Positions 1-8,364 of a stretch of 31,771 nt of DNA are shown here, one piece after another. Position numbers and translations under genes: made by a program. The notes under the pieces are model-generated. The model had not been told where the DNA came from. It worked only from the letters and a program-made list of their open reading frames with translations, and did no database searches. The stretch spans positions 1 through 31,771 of the forward strand of contig JBGTIS010000087.1 of NCBI GenBank assembly GCA_041745535.1, given 5' to 3'. The stretch comes from JBGTIS01 sp041745535 (lineage in GTDB: Bacteria; Bacteroidota; Bacteroidia; Cytophagales; Cyclobacteriaceae). Position 1 is the first letter of the stretch, and the number at the start of each line of letters is the position of its first letter.

Positions 1-2193
1 AGCATCGATTACAACGGATATGCGGCCGTAGAAGAGGTGGCCAGGTTCGTACCCAACTCCACACCACAGCAGTTTGTGGAAGCCGGTGGTATTGATAATG
101 GTTTTGAAACCGACTGGCTGGATCTGGTTACCCAGAAAGGCATTTCCCATGTACATAATGTATCTTTATCCAACAGCGGTAAATCATCCAGCTATCGCGT
201 TTCTGTAAATTACCGTGATGTAGGTGGTATTGGGGTTGGCAGCGGCTTCGACCAATTAAACGGAAGGCTCAACCTGAACCAGCGAGCCATCAACGACCGG
301 CTCAGCATGACGGTAAATCTGGGAATTACCCGAAGAAAGGCTGATTTTATTAATTATGAAGCCCTCAGATTTGCCATCATTGCCGATCCTACCGCACCGG
401 TACACCTGGAGAACAATCCTAACTTACCTTATTGGGAGCCGACTACCCCAGAATACCATAATCCAGTAGCCATTGCAGAAGGAGTAACGGATGATGGCAA
501 TTTTAAAACCCTGCTGGGCAGCCTGAGAGCTGACTTCGAAATTCTGGAAGGGCTCAATGTAGGCGCGTTTTACTCTCAGCAGTATGAGAACGACATGCGG
601 TCGCAGTATTACAGCTCTAAAATTCGGTTCAATTCGGCAAGCGGAAGAAAAGGGTTGGGTAATAAATTTTCAGAAGACCGCATCAATGAATTGTTTGAGT
701 TAACCGGCTCGTTCAAAAGGCAATTGGATAAGCTAGGTCTTAATGCGGTGGTGGGATACTCGTGGCAGGAATTAACTTTTGAAAATGTGTATGCCGCTAA
801 TGGTAACTTTCTTACCGACGATTTGCTGTACAATAACCTGGAATTAGGATTGGATATCGCCAATAATCTGGCTACCATTCAAAGTCAGAAAGAGGAGTCC
901 CGGTTAATTTCTTTATTCGGCCGCGTTATTCTGAATTTTGATGATACCTACTTCTTAACAGCCGCTTACCGGCGCGAAGGTTCTTCCAAGTTTGGCGCGA
1001 ATAACCGCTGGGGTGATTTCTATTCATTCAGTGGAGGTATCGATATTCAAAAACTGGCTAATTTACCTATTGACCAACTAAAACTGAGAGCAGGGTATGG
1101 CATTACCGGCAATATTCCTAACCAGAACTACGAATACCGGCAGCGGTTAGGCCCTGGTGCCAGATTCTTGTATAACGGGAGTTTTGTACCCAGTTTTGGG
1201 GTAGCTTCCAATCCGAATCCGGACCTGAAATGGGAACAGAAGGCTGAAACCGATATCGGACTTGATTTTGGTTTGATGGGCAATAGAATCAATGGCTCCA
1301 TCGACTACTACATCCGCGATACCAAAGATGTACTGCAACTGATCAGTGTCCCGGTACCGCCTAACTTTTACGGGCAGACGCTGAGGAATGTGGGAGAGCT
1401 GAAAAGTAATGGTTTGGAGGTAGCTGTTAACTATCTGGCCATCCAAAACAACCAGGGTATAACCTATAACACAGGAGTTACTTTTTCTACCTTTAATACC
1501 AAGTTGGTAAAACTCAATGATGAAAATACACAGCTTTTCCTGGCCAATCTGGGACCTCCCGGTTTAAATAACACGTTGGTCATCCGTTTGAAGGAAGGTG
1601 AGCCCATTGGAGATATTATGGCTCCTATATTTTTAGGCGTGGATGAAGATGGAAAAAGAATTATTCAGGACCAGAACGATGATGGAAACATAACCCAGGT
1701 GGATGATGCCGTGGTGGTAGGCAATGGTTTACCTGACTTTGAGTTATCGTGGAGTAATTCCTTCAGCTATCAGGGATTTGACCTGAATTTTCTGTTTCGT
1801 GGCGCGTTTGGTCATAGCCTGGTAAATATCAACCGGGCCTATTATGAATCGCCGGCTACTTCCAATAATTATAATCCGGTAAGAACCAAATACTATCTGC
1901 CGGAACTTACCGAACCGGAATCGTGGAACAGTTATTATGTAGAAGAAGCCGATTTCTTTAAGCTGGATAACATTACCCTGGGCTATAACCTGAATCTGGA
2001 TGCTGAATCGGTTTTCAAAAAAATAAGATTTTATGCCTCCGGTCAAAATTTATTCGTGATCACAGGCTACACAGGTGTTGATCCCGAGGTGCATTATGAT
2101 TATGGCGGCAATCAGCTTGCCCCTGGCATAGATGACCGGAATTCGTATTTCCGTACCAGGACTTACACATTGGGAATAAATGTTGGATTTTGA
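1..2193 (+). CDS. SusC/RagA-family TonB-dependent outer-membrane transporter, 5' end missing
   Basis: Outer-membrane beta-barrel that imports oligosaccharides, powered by TonB and working with the SusD lipoprotein. The frame is open from base 1, so the true start lies upstream; about 730 residues are visible. Family members are usually near 1000 residues, so the signal peptide, carboxypeptidase-like domain and most of the plug are missing. The visible part is rich in alternating aromatic beta-strands (repeated YF, YR and GY patterns) and ends in the usual SusC fashion: a DFFKLDNITLGYNL segment, an ASGQNLFVITGYTGVDPE segment and a short terminal strand ending GINVGF. The SusD start is 19 bases past the stop, which supports one operon. 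The substrate cannot be read from this part; the GH127 gene downstream suggests arabinose-containing glycans (inference). Confidence 0.95.
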   Translation, partial: SIDYNGYAAVEEVARFVPNSTPQQFVEAGGIDNGFETDWLDLVTQKGISHVHNVSLSNSGKSSSYRVSVNYRDVGGIGVGSGFDQLNGRLNLNQRAINDRLSMTVNLGITRRKADFINYEALRFAIIADPTAPVHLENNPNLPYWEPTTPEYHNPVAIAEGVTDDGNFKTLLGSLRADFEILEGLNVGAFYSQQYENDMRSQYYSSKIRFNSASGRKGLGNKFSEDRINELFELTGSFKRQLDKLGLNAVVGYSWQELTFENVYAANGNFLTDDLLYNNLELGLDIANNLATIQSQKEESRLISLFGRVILNFDDTYFLTAAYRREGSSKFGANNRWGDFYSFSGGIDIQKLANLPIDQLKLRAGYGITGNIPNQNYEYRQRLGPGARFLYNGSFVPSFGVASNPNPDLKWEQKAETDIGLDFGLMGNRINGSIDYYIRDTKDVLQLISVPVPPNFYGQTLRNVGELKSNGLEVAVNYLAIQNNQGITYNTGVTFSTFNTKLVKLNDENTQLFLANLGPPGLNNTLVIRLKEGEPIGDIMAPIFLGVDEDGKRIIQDQNDDGNITQVDDAVVVGNGLPDFELSWSNSFSYQGFDLNFLFRGAFGHSLVNINRAYYESPATSNNYNPVRTKYYLPELTEPESWNSYYVEEADFFKLDNITLGYNLNLDAESVFKKIRFYASGQNLFVITGYTGVDPEVHYDYGGNQLAPGIDDRNSYFRTRTYTLGINVGF

Positions 2194-2212
2194 AAAATTT
2201 AATAGACTTGAT

Positions 2213-3742
2213 ATGAAAAATTTAATTAAACAGAGTCTACTATTCGTATTGGTAATGGGACTGAATTTATCATGTACCGATTTAGATACGGAACTATACA
2301 GCGAACTGACACCGGATGATTTCTTTAAAACCGACGATCAGTTTGTAGCCGCTTTAGGCACGGCATATACTTCATTGTATTCGTATGAGGGTGGTGCCTG
2401 GACGGCACAGGAACTGTCTTCAGAATCCAGTGCGGCTCCGGCAAAATTTGGTCCGTGGGACGATGGGGGCATCTGGGCACGGTTACACCGGCACGAGTGG
2501 GAAGTAACATTAGGTTTGTTCAATACTTCCTGGAATATGGGATTTGGTGGCATTTCCACCTGTAACCGGTTAATAGAACAGTTGCAGGAACTGGCTCCTC
2601 CCGAACAGGCCGAAAAGTTCGTAGCTGAACTCAGGGCGCTCCGGGCTTACTACTATTTCCTCATGATCGATCTGTTTGGCGATGTACCGTTAATTACTTC
2701 ATTTTCAGGTGCGGAAACAAATCCTTCACGAACAGCAAGGGCTGAAGTATTCAATTTTCTGGTTGACGAATTAAATGAGGTAGCTCCCGTACTGTCAGAT
2801 GAAGTGAGCAGTGCCACCTATGGCCGGATGAACAAGTGGGCAGCATTGGCGTTGCTTACCAAACTGTATCTGAATGCGGAGGTGTATTCCGGAACAGCCC
2901 AATGGGAACTGGCGGCTTCTACCGCCGCGCAAATTATCGATGCCGGAAAATTCACCCTGGAAGGGAATTATTTCTCCAATTTCTCCGTAAACAACAACGG
3001 ATCGCTCGAAAATATCTTTGTGATTCCTTACGAAGCCGGCAATGCCAATGGATTCAGTTTGCATATGCAGACGTTACACCCGCTCAATCGCGCGACTTAT
3101 AATTTTTCTACCGGCCCCTGGAATGGCTATACGGCACTGGAAGAATTTTACAATTCGTTTACCGACGATGATCTGCGAAAAAGTATGTTTATCGTAGGGC
3201 AGCAATATACTTCGACCGGCGAACCTATTAACGATCCGAATGGAGCCATTGAGGTTGATTCGGAAGGCAATAAAGATCCGGATGGGCCACCGCTGATTTT
3301 CACTCCGTATATCAATGAATTGACACCCAAAGCATTCAGCCAGTCGGGCGCCCGAATCGGAAAGTATGAATTTGAAAAAGGAATCCAATTAGACATGGAT
3401 AACGATCTTCCATTATTACGATTTGGTGATGTTATGCTGATGCGGGCCGAAGCTCTGTGGCGCCAGGACCCTGGTAGTATGGAGGCGGTGGAACTGATCA
3501 GGCAAATCCGGGAAAGGTCCGGATTGCCTAAAATTGATCCTATCACCGAAGATGAACTTTATCATGAAATTCAACGCGAAGTAGCTTTTGAAGGGCACAG
3601 CCGCACCAATATGATAAGATTTGACAGGTTCAATGAAGCCTGGTGGGAAAAAGCCCCTTCCGATCCTAACAAAAACCTGTTTCCGGTTCCTGCCAATCAG
3701 CTCAACGGTAATCCGAATCTGGTTCAGAATCCGGGTTACTAA
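2213..3742 (+). CDS. SusD/RagB-family glycan-binding outer-membrane lipoprotein
   Basis: Surface lipoprotein that caps the SusC barrel and binds the glycan. An in-frame ATG at 2180 overlaps the end of susC, but the ATG at 2213 starts directly at a lipoprotein signal (MKNLIKQ, hydrophobic stretch, NLSC with Cys21), so 2213 is chosen. The protein has 509 residues, normal for the family. Family hallmarks are the N-terminal 'TDLDTELYSELTPDDFF', the TPR-like helices around 'RALRAYYYFLMIDLFGDVPL', and the C-terminal block 'EIQREVAFEGHSRTNMIRFDRF' ending in 'LFPVPANQLNGNPNLVQNPGY'. All are visible. It lies in an operon with the SusC gene upstream. Confidence 0.95.
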   Translation: MKNLIKQSLLFVLVMGLNLSCTDLDTELYSELTPDDFFKTDDQFVAALGTAYTSLYSYEGGAWTAQELSSESSAAPAKFGPWDDGGIWARLHRHEWEVTLGLFNTSWNMGFGGISTCNRLIEQLQELAPPEQAEKFVAELRALRAYYYFLMIDLFGDVPLITSFSGAETNPSRTARAEVFNFLVDELNEVAPVLSDEVSSATYGRMNKWAALALLTKLYLNAEVYSGTAQWELAASTAAQIIDAGKFTLEGNYFSNFSVNNNGSLENIFVIPYEAGNANGFSLHMQTLHPLNRATYNFSTGPWNGYTALEEFYNSFTDDDLRKSMFIVGQQYTSTGEPINDPNGAIEVDSEGNKDPDGPPLIFTPYINELTPKAFSQSGARIGKYEFEKGIQLDMDNDLPLLRFGDVMLMRAEALWRQDPGSMEAVELIRQIRERSGLPKIDPITEDELYHEIQREVAFEGHSRTNMIRFDRFNEAWWEKAPSDPNKNLFPVPANQLNGNPNLVQNPGY

Positions 3743-3760
3743 CATTGGAGTAATGCAATA

Positions 3761-3789
3761 GGTACAGGGGAGTAATTCTTCCTTGTACC
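3761..3789 (+). other. Imperfect hairpin between the SusD gene and the next lipoprotein gene
   Basis: GGTACAGGGGAG and TTCCTTGTACC pair across a short loop, allowing G-U pairs in RNA. No T-run follows, so it is unlikely to be a full terminator. It may be an RNA-processing or stabilising element that sets the SusC/SusD mRNA level apart from the downstream genes (inference). Confidence 0.35.
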
Positions 3790-3871
3790 ATTAATAAAAT
3801 TATTGCAAACAAAAGTTATATCACGTTTTCTATTTATAAATTCGAAACAGCAATTGATAATAAACATCGTG

Positions 3872-4468
3872 ATGAAGGCAAATGGATTGATTGTGTTTAT
3901 GGTAATTGTTCTGGCTATAATTAGCTGTAAAGAAAGCCCTGAAAATGAATATATCCGATTACAAGAAGCCGAGTTGGCCAGCGGCATCCGCTACGACTCT
4001 TTGTTCGAAGGGCTTTATTTTTCTATGGAAAGGCAGGAATTTATGAACTACTGTTATCAGATGAACCTTCAGGGAAAATTTAAACAGGGTGGTATTAAAA
4101 ACAGTTCCTGGGTGGAGTGTGCCCTGGAAAATGAAATGAAACATCCGGCTGTAATCAACTTTTTTCCAAAATTTACCCATGAAAGAATTACCGAAATGCA
4201 GGCCGCTGTTTATTACAACAATACAACTTATGAAAATAAGATATTTAATAACGACAGCCTTTTGCACGATGTGTTGAATATGATGGAAAATTGGTACGGT
4301 GGCCCTGAATTTATCAAAATCAAAAGTCCGTATTTTTTTAAGGATGACGTTTTTGTAAAAGTAAATGGCAACCGCAGAATTACCGTGTATGAAGACCAGA
4401 GCGGACAGATGATTAACCTATGGTATGTCGATTTGCTCGCACAGGATGGGGCGGAAAATAAAAATTAG
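3872..4468 (+). CDS. Small lipoprotein of unknown function in the SusC/D locus
   Basis: A 198-residue protein. The frame opens at a TTG at 3803, but ATG 3872 gives a clean lipoprotein signal: Met-Lys, a hydrophobic run and IISC with Cys19. The body is mixed alpha/beta with no motif I recognise; it has aromatic-rich segments (YFSMERQEFMNYCYQMNLQ) and ends QDGAENKN. It sits 130 bp after SusD and 59 bp before the GH127 gene on the same strand with no clear terminator, so it is probably co-transcribed. A role in glycan handling is possible from context only. Confidence 0.8.
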   Translation: MKANGLIVFMVIVLAIISCKESPENEYIRLQEAELASGIRYDSLFEGLYFSMERQEFMNYCYQMNLQGKFKQGGIKNSSWVECALENEMKHPAVINFFPKFTHERITEMQAAVYYNNTTYENKIFNNDSLLHDVLNMMENWYGGPEFIKIKSPYFFKDDVFVKVNGNRRITVYEDQSGQMINLWYVDLLAQDGAENKN

Positions 4469-4527
4469 TTAAGACAGTCAGATTAGTATCAGCATAAAAA
4501 AATTAAGATAAACCTAACACAACCCAT

Positions 4528-6516
4528 ATGAAAATATTGCGCCAACTTATTAGCACCTGCCTGCTTGGGGCAGCCGTTTCTGTGGCAGGTTTCGCGCAGG
4601 AACAAAGAACCGATTATCCGATCCAACCGGTTGACTTTATCGCAGTGAAATTTACGGAAGGCTTCTGGAAAGACCGGCTGGAAACCGTAAAAAATGTAAC
4701 CATTCCCTATGCTTTCGAAAAATGTGAGGAAACCGGCAGGATCAACAATTTTATTTATGCCGGTGGACTGAAAGAAGGTAAATTCAAGGGTCAGTTTGGC
4801 TTTGACGATTCCGATGTTTACAAAATTCTGGAAGGTGCTTCTTACAGTTTGATGCTGGAAGATGATCCGGAACTCCGGGCCTATGTGGATACACTGGTTT
4901 CCTACGTTGCCGCTGCCCAGGAAGACGACGGATACCTATACACCGCCTGGACGCTAAAAGCCAACGACTATGCCAACATGACCTGCTGTTCGTACGATGC
5001 GGCGGGGAAATTTGTCGGTTCCCGCATGAGCCACGAACTTTATAATGCAGGGCACATGTACGAAGCTGCCGTGGCCCATTACCGTGCTACCGGTGAGAAG
5101 AATTTTCTGAATATCGCCACCAAAAACGCGGATCTGATTTACCATTTATGTGTGGAGGAAGGGCAGGAATTTTATCCCGGTCATCAGGAAATTGAAATTG
5201 GATTGGTTAAACTGTACCGCGCCACCGGCGAGGAAAAATATCTGGAACTGGCTAAATTGTTTTTAGACCGGCGTGGCCATGGACTAAGGCAATATGACAA
5301 TGAAAAAGATGCAGAGTATGCACAGGATCACAAACCAGTTACTGAACAGGATGCGGCTGTAGGCCATTCCGTAAGAGCAGCGTATATGTATTCGGCTATG
5401 GCTGATATCGCCGCCATCACTGGCGATGAGGCCTATTTAGCAGCTACCGACAAAATCTGGAATAATATAGTGAGTAAAAAACTATATATTACCGGTGGTT
5501 TGGGAGCGGGTAATGGCATAGAAGGTTTTGATAAAGATTATGTGTTGCCCAACGATGCCTATGCCGAAACCTGTGCTGCTATCGCCAATGTGTATTGGAA
5601 CCACCGCATGTTTTTGTTACATGGCGAGGCTAAATATATCGATGTACTGGAGCGTACCCTTTACAATGGACTAATCGCCGGATTATCCATGGAAGGCGAT
5701 AAGTTTTTCTATCCGAACCCGCTGGAATTTAATGGCACCAGTAAATTTAATCAGGGTGCAGTATGCCGCAGCCCCTGGTTCGATTGTTCCTGCTGTCCGT
5801 CTAACTTATCCCGGTTTGTACCGTCATTGGGCGGGTACATTTATGCGGTGAACAACGATAATTTGTATGTAAACCTGTTTGCCAGCAACCAATCGGATAT
5901 GATGGTGAATGATAAAAAATTCAGCATCGCGCAAAGCACCAACTATCCGTGGAGCGGCGATGTTACGCTTGCCATAGAAAATGAGGAACCCATTACGGCC
6001 AACCTGATGATCCGGATTCCCGGATGGGCCATGAACGAACCGGTACCCAGCGATTTATATAGATTTGAAGAAAAAGCCTCACAAAAAGCAACCATCCAGG
6101 TGAATGGAGAAAACTATCCTTTTACTATGAAAAACGGGTATGCCATCGTAACCGGCGACTGGAAAAAGGGCGATAAAGTTGAAATTAAGTTGCCCATGGA
6201 GGTAAAAACCATAGTAAGTAACGAGCAGGTAGCAGCCGATGCCGGCAAAACAGCCGTACAATATGGCCCTATTGTATATTGCGCTGAAGAAGAAGATAAT
6301 GGAAAGCATATAATGGATATCCGGTTGGACAATCCGGCATCGCTCCGGCCTGAATTTAAAAAGGGTTTGCTCGAAGGTGTAACCGTGCTGGATGGAAAAG
6401 GGTGGATAACCGACGGCAATCAAAAGAAAGAAAAGGTCATACAACTGATTCCCTACTATTCATGGAATCATCGCAAAATTGGTGAGATGACCGTATGGTT
6501 TCTAGATGGAAAATAG
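4528..6516 (+). CDS. GH127 beta-L-arabinofuranosidase (DUF1680), secreted
   Basis: Predicted to release beta-linked L-arabinofuranose in the periplasm. It starts with a signal peptide (MKILRQLISTCLLGAAVSVAGFAQ). The (alpha/alpha)6 barrel follows, then beta-sandwich domains. The GH127 active site, known from HypBA1, uses a cysteine nucleophile with a zinc site of Glu and three Cys. The matching residues are here: Glu347 and Cys349 in AYAETCAAIANVYWN, and Cys422 (likely nucleophile) and Cys423 in DCSCCPSNLSR. The length, 662 residues, is normal for the family. It is the last gene before a strong terminator. Related families GH137/142/146 have overlapping arabinofuranosidase activity, so the exact linkage is uncertain. 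A second, degraded copy of its last 40 or so codons lies at 7626-7756. Confidence 0.92.
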   Translation: MKILRQLISTCLLGAAVSVAGFAQEQRTDYPIQPVDFIAVKFTEGFWKDRLETVKNVTIPYAFEKCEETGRINNFIYAGGLKEGKFKGQFGFDDSDVYKILEGASYSLMLEDDPELRAYVDTLVSYVAAAQEDDGYLYTAWTLKANDYANMTCCSYDAAGKFVGSRMSHELYNAGHMYEAAVAHYRATGEKNFLNIATKNADLIYHLCVEEGQEFYPGHQEIEIGLVKLYRATGEEKYLELAKLFLDRRGHGLRQYDNEKDAEYAQDHKPVTEQDAAVGHSVRAAYMYSAMADIAAITGDEAYLAATDKIWNNIVSKKLYITGGLGAGNGIEGFDKDYVLPNDAYAETCAAIANVYWNHRMFLLHGEAKYIDVLERTLYNGLIAGLSMEGDKFFYPNPLEFNGTSKFNQGAVCRSPWFDCSCCPSNLSRFVPSLGGYIYAVNNDNLYVNLFASNQSDMMVNDKKFSIAQSTNYPWSGDVTLAIENEEPITANLMIRIPGWAMNEPVPSDLYRFEEKASQKATIQVNGENYPFTMKNGYAIVTGDWKKGDKVEIKLPMEVKTIVSNEQVAADAGKTAVQYGPIVYCAEEEDNGKHIMDIRLDNPASLRPEFKKGLLEGVTVLDGKGWITDGNQKKEKVIQLIPYYSWNHRKIGEMTVWFLDGK

Positions 6517-6538
6517 GTAAAGGAAACAGATTACAACA

Positions 6539-6581
6539 AAAAACCCCAAAGCAGGATTAACGGGTCTGTTTTGGGGTTTTT
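6539..6581 (+). terminator. Rho-independent terminator after the GH127 gene
   Basis: AAACCCCAAA pairs with TTTTGGGGTTT around an 18-base loop and runs into T5. The same hairpin recurs, slightly changed, at 7780-7820. Because a minus-strand reading frame ends just to its right in both copies, it may act in both directions. Confidence 0.85.
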
Positions 6582-6624
6582 GTGCAATTGGCAAACCCAT
6601 AGTTTGAGTTTATTCCCATGCCTT

Positions 6625-6750
6625 CTACTGATAATAGCTTTTCTTAAAAAAAGATTCGCCGGAAACCCAGCCTTTTTCTACCATGGCATACATCGCCTTA
6701 ACAGGCACTTTTCTTCTGCGGGCAAATACAGAAGATCGAACCGACCGGTT
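6625..6750 (-). pseudogene. 3' remnant of a HigA-like antitoxin gene (copy 1)
   Basis: Read on the minus strand, this stretch encodes about 41 residues beginning NRSVRSSVFARRRKVPVKAM and ending KKSYYQ-stop. It matches the end of the gene at 7849-8218 almost residue for residue, but stops four codons earlier. It has no start and abuts the end of the DUF2442-HTH gene at 6760. It is therefore a truncated copy, not an independent gene. Confidence 0.7.
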
Positions 6751-6759
6751 AGCTTATTG

Positions 6760-7281
6760 TTACTTGATGTTGATTTCCAATCTTTTACCTAATCCCGTTT
6801 CAATAATTTTTCTCAAGGTAGCTAATTCTATATCAGATCTGTCATTTTCAATCCGTGAGATGTAAGTTCGGCTTGTTCCACTAATTAATGCCAATTCTTG
6901 CTGCGAAAGACCTGATTTTAATCTGGCCTCACGAATTAATTGCCCAATCTTTATCAAGACTTCTGATTTTTCAGGATGGCTGTACTTCAGTAATATATCG
7001 GCGCCAATTTCAAATGGCACCTTTATCTTAGTTCTATCTTTACCTTCAATGTATTGATCAACATTATCCCAGGACAATGTAAAGTTGTTTAATGCTACTT
7101 TTTCAAATTCCTTAGGATTAAATAGTATAGATGCGGATGAATTCTCAATGATCCCTACTTTTTTAAGCACTTTTCTAAAATCAATAATCCTCGATTCGCC
7201 ATTGTTGAAAACAACGGAAATAGAAAGGTCATTTATCCAATTGGTTTTAAGTATCCTCGGTATTTTAATAGTCTTTCTCAT
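6760..7281 (-). CDS. DUF2442 + XRE-type helix-turn-helix protein, likely antitoxin/regulator
   Basis: The protein has 173 residues when started at the ATG at 7281, which overlaps the stop of the upstream DUF4160 gene as ATGA, a sign of coupled translation. A longer frame from 7323 exists but lacks support. Residues 1 to about 90 look like DUF2442 (ILKTNWINDLSISVVFNNGESRIIDF, then FTLSWDNVDQYI). Residues 112-165 are a Cro/CI-type HTH (IGQLIREARLKSGLSQQELA, then SRTYISRIENDRSDI). Genes of the DUF4160-DUF2442 type are often adjacent and are suspected toxin-antitoxin pairs; the HTH would provide autorepression (inference). It is flanked on both sides by copies of the same repeat. Confidence 0.8.
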   Translation of the reverse strand: MRKTIKIPRILKTNWINDLSISVVFNNGESRIIDFRKVLKKVGIIENSSASILFNPKEFEKVALNNFTLSWDNVDQYIEGKDRTKIKVPFEIGADILLKYSHPEKSEVLIKIGQLIREARLKSGLSQQELALISGTSRTYISRIENDRSDIELATLRKIIETGLGKRLEINIK

Positions 7282-7514
7282 TTTAAATTCGGGTTTAACT
7301 GATAAAAAACATCCAATGCCCAATCTGAATTACCAGCTAACCAATCAAAAACTTTCTTTAATTGCTTACCAGGTAAATGTCCTGCATATATTTCTCCGCT
7401 TTCGATTACAATCAAAACCTCATATTCATTATATACAGCATGTATATGAGGTGGCCTATGATCTCCATTATAGATGTTTATCTTAATTCCATCAACATGG
7501 TCTACATTCGGCAT
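7278..7514 (-). CDS. DUF4160 protein, candidate toxin partner
   Basis: A 78-residue protein with the family pattern: an N-terminal GIKINIYNGDHRPPHIHAVYNEYEV block containing the HxPPHxH-like signature, then GEIYAGHLPGKQLKKVFDWLAGN. It is first in a two-gene operon; its stop overlaps the DUF2442-HTH start by ATGA. The pairing suggests a type II-like toxin-antitoxin module. Toxicity has not been shown from sequence, and DUF4160 could instead be a non-toxic partner. Confidence 0.8.
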   Translation of the reverse strand: MPNVDHVDGIKINIYNGDHRPPHIHAVYNEYEVLIVIESGEIYAGHLPGKQLKKVFDWLAGNSDWALDVFYQLNPNLK

Positions 7515-7625
7515 GCATTATTCAATTTTTTCGAAAGGTACCTAATTAGATACGTTCTTGAAAATAAAAGTTTCTGTTTTTTGCTCGTTTTATTATGCGA
7601 CTTCAGGTTTTTATCCGCATAGCTT
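7515..7625. other. Short promoter-bearing gap upstream of the DUF4160 gene
   Basis: AT-rich DNA that must hold the minus-strand promoter of the DUF4160 operon. I see no clear operator palindrome. The gap ends where the second copy of the GH127 tail begins. Confidence 0.4.
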
Positions 7626-7756
7626 TTCTGTACTGAAAGGCAAAGGTTGGGTAACCGAGAGAAAAGAAAGAAAAGAAAATACAACTCATTCCTTACTATT
7701 CCTAGAATCATCGTAAAATTGGTGAGATGACTGTATGGTTACCGGATGAAAAATAG
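7626..7756 (+). pseudogene. Relic of the 3' end of a second GH127 gene
   Basis: The DNA matches 6384-6516 but carries frameshifts, for example where GAAAAGGTCATACAACTG in the intact gene is shortened. The beginning reads VLKGKGWVT against VLDGKGWIT in the intact protein, and the end reads VWLPDEK-stop against VWFLDGK-stop. Some differences are synonymous or conservative, which suggests that this was once a working paralogue and not a recent slip of the neighbour. Nothing upstream of about 7626 belongs to the gene. Confidence 0.65.
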
Positions 7757-7779
7757 TTACAAAAATTGATTATAAATAA

Positions 7780-7820
7780 GAACCCCAAAGCAGGATTAGT
7801 TAGTCCGTTTTGGGGTTTTT
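7780..7820 (+). terminator. Second copy of the GH127 terminator
   Basis: AACCCCAAAG and TTTTGGGGTT form the same stem as at 6539-6581, followed by a T-run. On this side it can only serve the minus-strand higA relic or stray + transcription. Confidence 0.7.
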
Positions 7821-7848
7821 GTGTAATTAGTAAACTCATAATTTGAGT

Positions 7849-8218
7849 TTATTTCCATGCCATCTTCTGGTAATAGCTTTTCTTAAAAAAAGATGCGCCG
7901 GAAACCCAGCCTTTTTCTACCATGGCATACATCGCCTTAACAGTAACTTTTCTTCTGCGGGCAAATATGGACGAGCGAACCGACCGGTTTAGAAATACTT
8001 CTTTTAATTCTTCCAGGGATATTTCACCGTCTTTAAGCTTATTCTTCAGCGATTCTATGGGGTCTGGCAGTTCCACAGGATGATATTTATGTTCATAAGC
8101 ATAACCAATTCATCATATTCCGGACTGCCAGGTTTTGCATCAATAAGCTGATCAATCGGGCAAAGGCTGCCGTTAAGTCCTCTTCATTTTTTATTGGTTT
8201 AATATGAATAGCAACCAT
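7849..8218 (-). pseudogene. higA: HigA-family antitoxin gene, frameshifted
   Basis: Pieced together from frames, the product begins MVAIHIKPIKNEEDLTAAFAR, continues IDQLIDAKPGSPEYDELV after a missing base near 8155, and resumes at AYEHKYHPVELPDPIESLK after a second, out-of-frame deletion near 8100. It then runs without interruption to KKSYYQKMAWK. This order (IKPI, two helices with PGSPEYDEL, YPxxxPDPIE, then a C-terminal HTH with RRKVTVKAMYAMVEKG) is that of HigA antitoxins of the COG5499 type. An open frame of 75 codons from 8076 survives but lacks the N-terminal half. The start lies five bases after the stop of the higB relic, the usual higBA arrangement. Confidence 0.75.
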
Positions 8219-8223
8219 AGTTT

Positions 8224-8363
8224 CTAAATTGTTTTGGCATCAATATCATAAGCAGAGTGCGTACCAAAAAATCTTAAATAAACCTGTTTGAATAGGGGAA
8301 TTACTTTGACAATTAATAACCTATCTCGGTTTCCTCTTATTTTGAATACAAAATCGATCGTTA
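8224..8363 (-). pseudogene. higB: 3' fragment of a HigB-type toxin gene
   Basis: The minus strand encodes about 45 residues, from VFKIRGNRDRLLIVK to YLRFFGTHSAYDIDAKTI-stop. This is the C-terminal half of HigB mRNA interferases (typically GNKYRLIV, then VYIRFIGTHxEYDKIDAxxI). A lysine expected before IDA is missing. Upstream the frame meets a stop and the next gene's 3' end at 8365, so the N-terminal half with much of the active site is gone. With the broken higA it forms a dead toxin-antitoxin pair. Confidence 0.72.
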
Positions 8364-8364
8364 C

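Larger units (their letters stand above)
6384..6750. repeat. Diverged direct repeat, copy 1 (GH127 tail, terminator, higA 3' end)
   Basis: This segment spans the last 40 or so codons of the GH127 gene, the terminator and the higA-like tail. It recurs in the same order and orientation at about 7626-7988. The two copies share long exact stretches (for example the run around 6660-6715 and 7890-7945) but differ by many substitutions and small indels elsewhere. The intact DUF4160/DUF2442-HTH gene pair lies between the copies. Confidence 0.8.
7626..7988. repeat. Diverged direct repeat, copy 2
   Basis: Second copy of the segment described at 6384-6750, in direct orientation and about 1.24 kb away. 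Here the higA part continues beyond the repeat into a fuller, though broken, gene. Confidence 0.8.

Noticed and set aside
609..3745. Antisense open frames inside the SusC and SusD genes
   Set aside because: They lie fully opposite well-conserved genes, lack family resemblance, and vary in frame as expected of chance.
7377..7711. Short frames around the DUF4160 start
   Set aside because: They overlap the DUF4160 gene or its promoter and have a skewed, low-complexity composition.
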